This document shows, piece by piece, positions 31,883 to 38,369 of a stretch of 38,369 nucleotides of DNA. The number at the start of each line of letters is the position of its first letter. Positions within the stretch are counted from its first letter, which is position 1. The translations under genes were made by a program, and so were the position numbers. The notes under the pieces were generated by a model. That model was not told the origin of the DNA. It was given only the letters and a program-made list of their open reading frames with translations, and made no database searches. This DNA is from a virus. The stretch covers positions 1-38,369 of the IMG/VR virus record IMGVR_UViG_3300048589_001602, one strand, 5' to 3'.

Positions 31883-32267
31883 GGACGTTACTCCTTAAAT
31901 ACCCATCACCGCCGCAGTATTCGCACGCACCTGCCCAAATCATGGACTCACCGGTGCCGTGACACGCATCGCATCGCTTCCGGCGCTCAATGCGATCCCC
32001 CGTCGCGATTCGCCACAGCTCATCAACCTCTTGCGACGTTAGCGGTATGCAGTGATGTACCTTCGGCTTGATCGCCTGGATGAACGGTCGGTCACTGTCT
32101 CTCGGCCGAGATTCACCGAGCAGCGCCCGCAACTCCCGCAGTTCGGCCTCCGCGGCATCGATCCTAGATCGAAGCACCTCATTTTGCTTCGCCCATGCCA
32201 TGGAAAACACGTCTCGCGGTTGCATTGCCGCGAGCGGCACAACATCTTCAGCTTTCGCGTCATCCAT
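31875..32267 (-). CDS. Protein with coiled coil and DnaJ-like zinc motif
   Basis: A 130-residue protein. A helical region (SRIDAAEAELRELRALLGES) precedes CDACHGTGESMI and CEYCGGDGYL, which match the CxxCxGxG repeats of DnaJ zinc centres. ATGA overlap with the previous gene. May act as a chaperone-like or nucleic-acid-binding adaptor. Confidence 0.65.
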   Translation of the reverse strand: MDDAKAEDVVPLAAMQPRDVFSMAWAKQNEVLRSRIDAAEAELRELRALLGESRPRDSDRPFIQAIKPKVHHCIPLTSQEVDELWRIATGDRIERRKRCDACHGTGESMIWAGACEYCGGDGYLRSNVHG

Positions 32268-32676
32268 CGCTCACCCCTTTCGCCAAATTGCGGTCCACCC
32301 ACTTCCGCATCCGCACCCACCTTTGTTCCGGTGTTTCATTCCAAGGATCTTCGTCATTCTCCCACTCGATTTCTGCCGCCAGCTGCTTGGCAATTCCGAC
32401 TGCGTTGCCGACTTGCTCCGGATCTTCGATGTCGATCTTGCTGACGTCGATCTGCCGAGCCTTGCACACGACGCCAATCGTGCAGCAGTCGCCGTTTTCG
32501 TCGATCAATTCTTTCGCGATTAGTGATTTGTCGGGCATGGCATCCATCGCAGCTGCAAGCTCACGCAGGAACGCTTGGCCGCGCTTGCCGCGTATCGCAC
32601 TTTTTACTTGCGCCCGCCATCGGCCATAGTAGAGCGGGTCATCAGAACAGTCGTCTGTGTATCCACTGCGGTTCAT
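32260..32676 (-). CDS. Phage hypothetical protein of a widespread type
   Basis: A 138-residue protein, MNRSGYTDDCSDDPLYYGRW followed by VKSAIRGKRGQAFLRELAAA. I recognise the RSGYxDD...SAIRGKRGQxFLREL pattern from many unrelated phages, where the function is unknown. It is usually near replication and recombination genes, as here. ATG 32676 is preferred, with GAGG seven bases upstream. Confidence 0.75.
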   Translation of the reverse strand: MNRSGYTDDCSDDPLYYGRWRAQVKSAIRGKRGQAFLRELAAAMDAMPDKSLIAKELIDENGDCCTIGVVCKARQIDVSKIDIEDPEQVGNAVGIAKQLAAEIEWENDEDPWNETPEQRWVRMRKWVDRNLAKGVSDG

Positions 32677-32680
32677 CGCT

Positions 32681-32788
32681 TCACCTCGTGAACGCCTCGA
32701 GTAATCCAAACGTCAGCAGCCCGACCGCCGCACCGTAAACGGCAGCCGCCAGAACCACCGACGCCACAAACACAATCTTTCCACTCAC
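32681..32788 (-). CDS. Tiny single-span membrane protein
   Basis: A 35-residue protein from GTG 32788, overlapping the RusA TGA (GTGA). Almost the whole length is one hydrophobic helix (IVFVASVVLAAAVYGAAVGL). It stops four bases before the next ATG. Tiny membrane proteins are common in phage early regions; it could be a membrane-acting or exclusion peptide. Confidence 0.55.
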   Translation of the reverse strand: MSGKIVFVASVVLAAAVYGAAVGLLTFGLLEAFTR

Positions 32789-33300
32789 GCGTCAGCCCTC
32801 CTGACAATGGCCTCGATGTGCGGCAGCTCCTGGCCAGCCGCGATGACCTTCCGTAATCGCATGTCGCTAATCTTCGCGTCATCGGTCCACAGCAGGCCGT
32901 TGCACGCGTCCAGGAAACTCTTTGCCAGGTTGTCGATATCTGGCTTGGCGACGTGCGGCCGTCGCGGCATTGGCTTGGTCTTCCATGTGATGGACCCAGG
33001 CCGCGGCATCACGAACAGCAGATCGACAGCGACGGCAGAATCAATCGGCACTCCCGCAAATGCTCGACGCGCCGAAAACCGCACGATCTGCTTGAACGCG
33101 TTCACCGGATCGTCCTCAAATGCGGAGACAATCTGCACATGCCTGCCGCGACGTACCGCACGCGGTCGCGGCTGTGCTATTGGTGCGGCGTCGACGACGA
33201 ATCGGATTTCGGCTTCTTGCTGATCCGTGCTGCCCGGATCTCGTCGCGTCGAGCCTCGCACAAGGCTCGGACGTAATCCCTTTCTTCGTCTTCCTTGCAT
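32785..33300 (-). CDS. RusA-family Holliday junction resolvase
   Basis: Up to 171 residues; the start is uncertain (ATG 33300 or GTG 33261), since the conserved domain begins near EIRFVVDAAPIAQPRPRAV. RusA features are visible: the basic PRPRAVRRG segment, and the catalytic Asp cluster in KPDIDNLAKSFLDACNGLLW followed by TDDAKI. It would cleave Holliday junctions during RecT-driven recombination. It overlaps the end of the RecT gene, which supports a joint recombination module. Confidence 0.85.
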   Translation of the reverse strand: MQGRRRKGLRPSLVRGSTRRDPGSTDQQEAEIRFVVDAAPIAQPRPRAVRRGRHVQIVSAFEDDPVNAFKQIVRFSARRAFAGVPIDSAVAVDLLFVMPRPGSITWKTKPMPRRPHVAKPDIDNLAKSFLDACNGLLWTDDAKISDMRLRKVIAAGQELPHIEAIVRRADA

Positions 33301-34400
33301 TCTTCTACGGTCCGTTCTTCGAGTGCCGCGACCTGACCAAGGTTAACGCAACCCGCCAGGTCCAACGCGAAATGTCCGCCGGGCGTCCGCGTATCCACCG
33401 CGTCCGCGACCGACAATTCGGGGACATGCTCCGGCTCATATTCCTGCTCATGGACAAGCGTCGCAACGTTACCAGAAGCGACGAGAGTATCGACGTCCGT
33501 TGCATCCTTTGCCGGTGGCGTGTTGGACTCGATCAACGTTTGCTCGTCGTGATCGTTCGCACCGTGCTCATCCAACAGCTGCTCGAAATCCTGCTGGTAG
33601 CTGATCTGCTTGGCTTCACCCTGCACCACCTTGTCCGATGCTTCGACTGGCTCGTCCCGATTGATCATGTCCTTGACCGCATCGCTGAGTGGCAGACGGC
33701 CGCGGTTAATGGCATCACGCACCAACGTTTTGAACGCCATCACCGCCCAGTTTTTGTGCCAGGGCGATAGCTTCTTGTCGTCAACATGCTGCTGCTTCTC
33801 TTCGCACTGCTTAATGTATCGCTCCGCCCGCCGATACCCTTCGCTGTACGCATCACGGTGAGCGTTGATCTGTGCAGCAGTCCAGACGTTGCGGACCTTG
33901 CTGCCATCCGTCATGTGAAAGATGACGTAGACATGCGTGACCGGCATTGACTGTCGATCCGCGGCCGTGCTCGGCACGTGTCGCAAGCGGACGTTGTCGC
34001 CCTTCTCCATCTCGAACGTGTCGCCCTCGTGCACCAGCTCCATCGTGACATCCGTCAAGAGGCCCGTGCGACGCACCAGTGAGATCAGGCCCTTGTACCC
34101 GGGGATCAGTTGCACCTTGTCGCCGTATGGCACGAGGTAGGCTTCGCTTCGAATTCCGCCGATCTCGAGGCCGTTGACCGCTGACTCATAGACTGCCATG
34201 AAGAGCGAGTCTTTGTCGCAGTTCAGCAAGTTCGGGTTGTTCTGGATTGCGAAGAGTGCTTTCTTCACGAGGGCCGCTGGGTTTACACCCTGCGGAGTGT
34301 TCTCAAATATCAGGTCCTGATTCGCCTTGAGCACTTTCGACAGCAACCGAATCTTCGGATGAGCGTTGATCTTCGTCGATTCTTGTAACGCGTTCCCCAT
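33177..34400 (-). CDS. recT: RecT-family single-strand annealing recombinase
   Basis: A 407-residue protein; GGAAG precedes ATG 34400 by six bases. Residues about 10-200 carry the RecT core (NTPQGVNPAALVKKALFAIQ, NLLNCDKDSLFMAVYESAVN, GLEIGGIRSEAYLVPYGDKV, GYKGLISLVRRTGLL, KLSPWHKNWAVMAFKTLVRD). It anneals complementary single strands during phage recombination. The C-terminal 140 residues form an acidic, low-complexity extension that ends in a basic coiled tail, longer than usual for the family. No exonuclease (RecE) partner is recognised nearby. Confidence 0.9.
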   Translation of the reverse strand: MGNALQESTKINAHPKIRLLSKVLKANQDLIFENTPQGVNPAALVKKALFAIQNNPNLLNCDKDSLFMAVYESAVNGLEIGGIRSEAYLVPYGDKVQLIPGYKGLISLVRRTGLLTDVTMELVHEGDTFEMEKGDNVRLRHVPSTAADRQSMPVTHVYVIFHMTDGSKVRNVWTAAQINAHRDAYSEGYRRAERYIKQCEEKQQHVDDKKLSPWHKNWAVMAFKTLVRDAINRGRLPLSDAVKDMINRDEPVEASDKVVQGEAKQISYQQDFEQLLDEHGANDHDEQTLIESNTPPAKDATDVDTLVASGNVATLVHEQEYEPEHVPELSVADAVDTRTPGGHFALDLAGCVNLGQVAALEERTVEECKEDEERDYVRALCEARRDEIRAARISKKPKSDSSSTPHQ

Positions 34401-34761
34401 GTCGTTCTTCCAATAGCTGATAGAGTTCGTGAATCCACCGGTCGATCATGCCGTCCAGCGAGTCACGCTGCCACCGCACGATCGCCGCCATTTCCGTGTT
34501 CGTAAGTGCCCGTCCGTTGAAGCTCAACGAACCGACATCGTTAAACCGTGCGTCGCTGAGCAGGTCCGCGGCGGCCTCAATCGTCGCTTCATACCACTCG
34601 TGAAACTCAAGGTCGTCCGGTACCCAAGTCCCTCCGATGTAGCTGCCACCTGGCTGTGAGCAGTCCGCGGCTGGCAAGCAGCTCATCGCACGGCCGCGGT
34701 GCATCGGGGCTTCCTGCTTGCCCAACCACGCAAAGTAGTCCAACGAATCTGAATTGCTCAT
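34303..34761 (-). CDS. Hypothetical protein overlapping recT
   Basis: A 152-residue protein. ATG overlaps the TGA of the HHH gene (ATGA). It is helical and acidic (DYFAWLGKQEAPMHRGRAMS, SLDGMIDRWIHELYQLLEER). Its last 98 bases overlap the start of recT, so co-translation is likely. It sits where an exonuclease or single-strand binding partner might be expected, but no motif supports that. Confidence 0.6.
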   Translation of the reverse strand: MSNSDSLDYFAWLGKQEAPMHRGRAMSCLPAADCSQPGGSYIGGTWVPDDLEFHEWYEATIEAAADLLSDARFNDVGSLSFNGRALTNTEMAAIVRWQRDSLDGMIDRWIHELYQLLEERHGERVTRIDEDQRSSEDSVAVESAQGESGPDI

Positions 34762-35270
34762 CCGTCTCCGTCCTCTCCATCACCGACCGCTTCGTCATCG
34801 ATCAAGTCCGGATTGTTCTCCCAGAATCGATGCATCGAATCCTCGATCTGCTCAGCGGCCTTGGGGCCAATACCTTTGATGTCCGTCAGCACCGCTTCGT
34901 CCGTCCAGCACACCAGATCGCCGACGGTCTCGATTTCGGCGTCCTTGAGTGCCTGCATGATCTTTGGCGGCAAGTCGTCGAGTGCCTGGTGCAGCTCGAT
35001 TTCCTTCCACGACTGCGGCTTTTTCTCGAACAGCGTCAGTTGCGCGTCCGGTCCGCGCTCGATCAGGAACGACAGCTCGGCTGCTGCTTCGTCGTATCGG
35101 TCCTTTGCTGCCTTCGCTGATGCCTTGGCCAGGATCATGGCTTGCTCGAATCGTTTTACGGTCCGCTGCATCGCCTTGATTTCTTCGTAGTGGTCGAGCT
35201 GACGCCTTTGGTCCTGCTCGACGGTTACTGTCTCTCCCTGCGGAGCCTGCGTTGCTGTTGTGTCGTTCAT
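34758..35270 (-). CDS. Coiled-coil protein with helix-hairpin-helix domain
   Basis: A 170-residue protein from ATG 35270. The N-terminal half is a coiled coil (YEEIKAMQRTVKRFEQAMIL). The C-terminal part (about residues 105-145) is a helix-hairpin-helix (LKDAEIETVGDLVCWTDEAV, LTDIKGIGPKAAEQIEDSM), like those of RNA polymerase alpha or DNA repair proteins. A DNA-binding accessory factor in recombination is likely. Confidence 0.7.
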   Translation of the reverse strand: MNDTTATQAPQGETVTVEQDQRRQLDHYEEIKAMQRTVKRFEQAMILAKASAKAAKDRYDEAAAELSFLIERGPDAQLTLFEKKPQSWKEIELHQALDDLPPKIMQALKDAEIETVGDLVCWTDEAVLTDIKGIGPKAAEQIEDSMHRFWENNPDLIDDEAVGDGEDGDG

Positions 35271-35566
35271 TCCCAATCGTCCTCCGGAATATAAATCGAG
35301 CGCACCGTCATCTCACGGATCGCCGGTTCCCGATTGCTCGGTCCGCGGCGAATCTCGTGCGGTTGCACCCCCTCGCAGTTGTCCTTGTCGTCCTCGTGCC
35401 ACAGTTCTTCGCCGCGTTCGACTCGCTTCATCAACGCGACAATCTTCGCCGAGCTGCCGGGCGGGGCCTTCGTCGGCCGCTTGCACTGCCTTGGAGCGAA
35501 TGGCCCCTCGTCACCGGTCGTTGCGATGACATTGAAAACGTTCATCTGCATTGCTGTCTTGCTCAT
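35267..35566 (-). CDS. Small hypothetical protein
   Basis: A 99-residue protein starting directly after the TAA of the upstream membrane protein. It is charged (KIVALMKRVERGEELWHEDD) with a basic patch (PRQCKRPTKAPPG). Not recognised. Confidence 0.6.
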   Translation of the reverse strand: MSKTAMQMNVFNVIATTGDEGPFAPRQCKRPTKAPPGSSAKIVALMKRVERGEELWHEDDKDNCEGVQPHEIRRGPSNREPAIREMTVRSIYIPEDDWE

Positions 35567-35755
35567 TTAATTCTTCTCACAAACGTTGCGGATGATGTCG
35601 CGGCGGATCAGCTGAGCGCACCGCGATTCCCAGTAGTCCGCACTGTCGTTCGCGTCCTGCAGCTCGTTTTGCATGTGCGATACCGTGCGGCTCAAAAACG
35701 CAGCAGCACAGCACGCACCTACAACGCAACCGCAAAAAAACCATTCCAGCATCAT
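35567..35755 (-). CDS. Small membrane protein with coiled tail
   Basis: A 62-residue protein. Residues about 3-25 are a Cys-rich membrane segment (LEWFFCGCVVGACCAAAFLS), then a polar helix. GGAG stands eight bases before the ATG. It follows CsrA by 12 bases. Role unknown. Confidence 0.6.
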   Translation of the reverse strand: MMLEWFFCGCVVGACCAAAFLSRTVSHMQNELQDANDSADYWESRCAQLIRRDIIRNVCEKN

Positions 35756-35767
35756 GGCACAGACTCC

Positions 35768-35974
35768 TTATGCCGCGTCGCCGTCCTTGTTTCGCTCGAT
35801 CGCCGCGTGTACCTCATCGCGGTGCACGGGCAATGACTTGTCGGCGTCAATCCCGATCCGCACCTTACCGCGGCCCTCTTCGACAATCACGATACGAATA
35901 GGACCGACGTGTTTCCAGGTGCCGCTCTCGCCGATGATGATGCTCTGGTTTCTCTTCCGTGATAATACAAGCAT
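35768..35974 (-). CDS. csrA: CsrA-type RNA-binding translational regulator
   Basis: A 68-residue protein. It starts MLVLSRKRNQSIIIGES and continues through RIVIVEEGRGKVRIGIDADK and SLPVHRDEVHAAIERNKDG. The N-terminal Leu/Ser/Arg strand and the VHRDEV motif hold the RNA-contact residues of CsrA dimers. Compared with E. coli CsrA there is an insertion of about eight residues between the second and third strands (ESGTWKHVGP). CsrA binds GGA motifs in hairpin loops and at SD sites. Here its own leader and two others carry such motifs, so it likely autoregulates and controls phage genes (inference). Confidence 0.9.
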   Translation of the reverse strand: MLVLSRKRNQSIIIGESGTWKHVGPIRIVIVEEGRGKVRIGIDADKSLPVHRDEVHAAIERNKDGDAA

Positions 35975-35999
35975 GAGTCAACCCTTCCGTGAAAAGATA
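35975..35999 (-). promoter_or_regulatory. csrA leader with CACGGAAGG at the SD
   Basis: The message leader reads CACGGAAGG with seven bases to the ATG. CACGGA matches the core of CsrA sites and overlaps the SD. No hairpin was found around it. Points to autoregulation (inference). Confidence 0.4.
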
Positions 36000-36005
36000 G
36001 AGAAT

Positions 36006-36356
36006 CTAGTTCAGCTTCTGCATGTTGACCCGAAGGTCTCGTATGCGGGACCACGTTGCCTCCCTCACGTCATGCGAATCGCATAGGATCTCGAGCACCG
36101 CGTGCATGCCCACCAAAACATCGCGGAGAACCACTGAGTCAACCGCGTTTGACGTTGACCTGCGAACGTTGAGCTCAACGCCGCAGACCTTTGCTTGATG
36201 TCGCGCGATCTCGGGAGACACCGGACGGTGAATGACAGTGGACAATACTGCAGCAAGCTCGGCAGCCGTCATTGTCCGCAGTGCATCGCCGCTATTTCGA
36301 ATGGCGTCAAAGCACTGCAGCTTCTCGGCGTCGGTCAGTTTCGTTTGTTTTGGCAT
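36006..36356 (-). CDS. Hypothetical protein with a CsrA-like leader
   Basis: A 116-residue protein. GGAGGG stands four bases before the ATG. It is helical at both ends (KLTDAEKLQCFDAIRNSGDA, LEILCDSHDVREATWSRIRD), with a possible helix-turn-helix-like region (TMTAAELAAVLSTVIHRPVS). Not recognised. Its leader has a hairpin presenting GGA in the loop, so it is a candidate target of the neighbouring CsrA. Confidence 0.65.
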   Translation of the reverse strand: MPKQTKLTDAEKLQCFDAIRNSGDALRTMTAAELAAVLSTVIHRPVSPEIARHQAKVCGVELNVRRSTSNAVDSVVLRDVLVGMHAVLEILCDSHDVREATWSRIRDLRVNMQKLN

Positions 36357-36390
36357 TTAACCCTCCGTGAAAAATGGCCATCCGTGGCCA
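36357..36390 (-). promoter_or_regulatory. Candidate CsrA-binding leader (hairpin plus SD site)
   Basis: On the minus-strand transcript a 5-bp hairpin UGGCC-ACGGAU-GGCCA (36390 to 36375) presents GGA in its 6-base loop, a textbook CsrA site. Six bases further down CACGGAGGG (36369 to 36361) overlaps the SD of the gene starting at 36356. Spacing between the two GGA cores is about 17 bases, suitable for one CsrA dimer. Confidence 0.5.
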
Positions 36391-36440
36391 CGATGCATTC
36401 CGTTAAGGCAGTGACGTGACGAGCTACTAACCTCATCACT

Positions 36441-36531
36441 CACGAGGCAACGCACCTCGTGTACGGTAGCCGCGGCGAGCTTCGTGAAACGGATGTTTGC
36501 TCGCCGCGGCTGTGCGGGGAACACCCCCGCG
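36441..36531 (-). other. Three consecutive hairpins in a non-coding stretch
   Basis: Within the 185-base gap 36357-36541 three perfect stems stand in a row: CACGAGG/CCTCGTG (7 bp, 36441-36461), AGCCGCGGCGAGC/GCTCGCCGCGGCT (13 bp, 36468-36511, 18-base loop) and GCGGGG/CCCCGC (6 bp, 36514-36530). No T-run follows, so it is not a plain terminator. It could be a structured RNA, a regulatory leader or a protein-binding or replication site. Confidence 0.7.
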
Positions 36532-36541
36532 TCCAAGCGGA

Positions 36542-36967
36542 TCAAAGTGTCATGCCTGATTGCAAATATTCTTCAATGGTCATGTCTCGCCGCTGGTTGT
36601 TATGGCCGCGACACTCGATCATCGCATTCTCAACAGTCAACTCGCCGCCCTGGCAACGCGGCACCAAGTGACCGGCTTCGGCTTCATTCGTGCACGGCCC
36701 TTTTCCTCGACCATGCCAAAAACAGCGGTAACCATGCGCAAGCGCGATGTCGGCCTTCACGCGGTTGTTCTTGCCTTTACGTAATAGCGTCTTCAACCGG
36801 ATCACATCATCGACGCTAAACGGAAAGCGAACGTCTTGCGTAATGAGCGTATAGCTATCGGCAACCTTTCGCGCAAACGCGACGCGCTCAGCGTCTAGCA
36901 GCAAATCACCCCAGTTGCCGCCCGCCCTCCGTATTGCTGTCAACAACACCAGTTCGTCGAACGTCAT
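36542..36967 (-). CDS. HNH endonuclease downstream of the methyltransferase
   Basis: A 141-residue protein from ATG 36967 (GTG at 36979 possible). The HNH zinc finger is HGYRCFWHGRGKGPCTNEAE, AGHLVPRCQGGELTVENAMI and ECRGHNNQRRD: Cys pairs, the His of GHLVPR, and the Asn/His. It probably nicks or cuts DNA. Lying right after the methyltransferase, it could form a modification-dependent or restriction-modification-like pair, or act in packaging or mobility. It overlaps the Com-like gene by about 60 bases. Confidence 0.8.
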   Translation of the reverse strand: MTFDELVLLTAIRRAGGNWGDLLLDAERVAFARKVADSYTLITQDVRFPFSVDDVIRLKTLLRKGKNNRVKADIALAHGYRCFWHGRGKGPCTNEAEAGHLVPRCQGGELTVENAMIECRGHNNQRRDMTIEEYLQSGMTL

Positions 36968-37058
36968 TTCGCGCCCCACATCTCATGCAAGAAAAACCAA
37001 GCAACCGCTTATCGATGCTCCGATGCGACTTGCCACACCGGACACAGCGGACAATCAC
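36906..37058 (-). CDS. Com-like zinc-ribbon protein
   Basis: A 50-residue protein beginning at GTG 37058, which overlaps the methyltransferase TGA (GTGA). It carries two Cys pairs, RCVRCGKSH and SCMRCGARND, with 16 residues between them. This matches the size and layout of phage Mu Com, a zinc-finger protein that activates translation of the mom modification gene, and Com-like proteins often lie beside DNA modification genes in phages. A role in translational control of the methyltransferase or HNH is inferred. Confidence 0.65.
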   Translation of the reverse strand: MIVRCVRCGKSHRSIDKRLLGFSCMRCGARNDVRRTGVVDSNTEGGRQLG

Positions 37059-38369
37059 GACGTCGCTATTCTCACATTCGCCATTTCCCAATATCGTTCC
37101 CCCTTCTCGATGCCGATAAATCGACGGTCCAGCTCTTTCGCGACGACGCCCGTCGTGCCGCTGCCGCAAAACGGATCGACAACCAGATCGCCTGGCTCTG
37201 TCGCGCAGCCGATGATTGGGCGCAGGAGGTCAAGCGGCAGCTGCGTGGGGAAGTCTGGCAAACGTTCGCTGCTGGTACCTGTCAGCCGCGGGATCTGCCA
37301 AACGTCGTCAAGAATCTTTCCGCCGCCAGCAGCACGCTTGTCGTTGTATTTCGTCTGCCGGTCGCTTGCTCGCGTCACGGCGTCCGCATTGAAAACGAAT
37401 CGCTTGGGATCCACGACGTAATAGAACAGGTGTCGCGAAGTGCGATTGAAGTTGTTCGAGCAATTCACGCCGAACGTTTCGTACCATTTGATCCAGGCGC
37501 GGCGATGCAGACCAATGTCGTTCAGCATGATCGCGAAGTGCTCGGCATATTCGTCCGGCACGAGCAGCCATAGTGAGCCATCAGGGAGCAGCGAGTCAGT
37601 CGCTTTACACAGCCAGTCGTCGCACCATTCCAAATACTGCTGGTCCGGCAACCTGTCTGCCTTCTGTCCGTCGCCATAATCAACACCGATGTTGTACGGC
37701 GGGTCAGCAAGCACGAGTCGCGCGTTCTCGACGTGCAGCAACTCCTCGCAGCAGTCGCCCAGCAACACCTTCCAGTTCGATTGCTTCGCAGGTTGCGACT
37801 TGACCTCAGCCGCCTTCTGCTCGAGATCGCGTCGCTTCTGCTCGCGCTTTACTTCCTGCTTGGCCTGCGTGACTTTTAGCTCACCGCTCTTGATCTTCTC
37901 AAACGTCTCTGGCGATTCGGCTTTGATCTTCTTGGCGTCGCTAACATATCGCGGGCTAACGCCGACCTTACTTGCCGCCTTTTCTGATGCCTTGCCTTGC
38001 TCCGATAAAGAGGGCATTTGTGCCCTACTTTTCGGCGGCCGCCCCTTCGGCGTCACTTCTGGCTTTTCAAAGTGCGGAAGCAACTCCACTGCGACCGCCG
38101 CCTTTTGACTTGGTGTCAGGTGACGACGCTCGCCGTTCAGGGGCCCAGACGTATTCACCAGGTGTTTGGCCCTGGAGGTCGATGTCGACAAACTCCGGCT
38201 CGACGCCTGCGATCTTGCACGCCTTGAGCCGGTGCCGTCCGTCGATAACCTTGCCCTTGAACAGCTCGATGGGAACAAGCAGTCCGTTCTGCTTGATGCT
38301 CGCGGCGAGCTCGTTCAGCTCGTCGGCCTGCATCTCCGGCAACGCTTTCGCAGCAGGGTGAATATCCAC
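37055..38369 (-). CDS. ParB-domain DNA methyltransferase, second copy, with a frameshift
   Basis: The frame begins at GTG 38369, the last base of the window, with the same ParB domain as the other copy. A G-run of four instead of three at about 38138-38141 shifts the frame. The methyltransferase part then reads on to TGA 37055 and includes RLVLADPPYNIGVDYG and the C-terminal motif DPFCGSGTTGVVAKELDRRF with GIEKGERYWEM. The motif order (DPPY then FCGSGTT) marks a beta-class methyltransferase. Outside the G-run the protein is nearly identical to the copy at 1-921, with only about six amino-acid changes seen. The frameshift may be an assembly error at the contig end. Confidence 0.8.
37448..38369. 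repeat. Terminal near-repeat, right copy
   Basis: Partner of 1-921. Its end coincides with the window end and with the start codon GTG. The extra base relative to the left copy is the fourth G of the run near 38140. Confidence 0.9.

Noticed and set aside
37448-38369. True physical direct terminal repeat of the virion DNA
   Set aside because: Physical terminal repeats are copied from each other and should be identical; the copies differ at about 34 positions.

Overview
The window looks like the essentially complete genome of a temperate, lambda-like (siphovirus-type) phage or prophage. The last 922 bases (37448-38369) match the first 921 bases (1-921) along their full length, with about 34 substitutions and one single-base indel, by eye count. 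This is the signature of a circular or terminally redundant genome of about 37.45 kb whose contig ends were not merged because two strain variants were assembled. Host: two proteins carry c-type heme motifs (CxxCH) of a kind common in secreted Planctomycetes proteins, and there is a phage-borne CsrA, so a planctomycete host is a reasonable but unproven inference.

Layout. Nearly everything is on the minus strand and reads right to left, with stops and starts commonly overlapping (ATGA, GTGA, TAATG). Only a small block at 1585-3825 is on the plus strand: several very small proteins and a tyrosine integrase with all catalytic residues. Read around the presumed circle, the leftward unit starts with a small hypothetical gene and a Cro/CI-like HTH protein (1084-1586). 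It then enters a ParB-domain DNA adenine methyltransferase that spans the contig junction (921 to 1, then 37447 to 37055), followed by a Com-like zinc ribbon and an HNH nuclease (36542-37058). Next comes a short structured non-coding stretch (36441-36531), then a hypothetical gene, CsrA and small membrane proteins (35567-36356). The recombination and replication module follows (29205-35566): a helix-hairpin-helix protein, RecT, RusA, many small zinc-binding proteins, a tRNA-like element and a DUF1376/YdaU-like replication protein.

Further left lie a second HTH gene and a compact cassette (25531-28575). It encodes a matrixin-type metalloprotease with a peptidoglycan-binding domain and a cysteine-switch-like motif, a membrane protein with one CxxCH motif, an exported protein with another, and a secreted Gln/Val-rich repeat protein. 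A tRNA-Met and a holin-like protein follow (24944-25470). The structural module occupies 3826-23786: a terminase-associated HNH, large terminase, zinc ribbon, gpW-like connector, portal, protease with an in-frame nested scaffold, capsid, neck proteins, tail tube, G/GT tail chaperones joined by a likely -1 frameshift, tape measure, tail structural proteins and two very large beta-helix fibre or spike proteins with Sec-type signal sequences.

The most interesting points are: (1) CsrA together with CACGGA elements at the Shine-Dalgarno (SD) sites of three genes, two of which also have a hairpin presenting GGA in its loop, suggesting a phage-run CsrA regulon; (2) the matrixin plus CxxCH cassette beside the holin; (3) a tRNA-like element with an ambiguous anticodon; (4) a three-hairpin non-coding element; and (5) a 19-bp tandem duplication that has fused two small genes. 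No CRISPR array or insertion sequence was seen. No stretch longer than 300 bases lacks a plausible gene.
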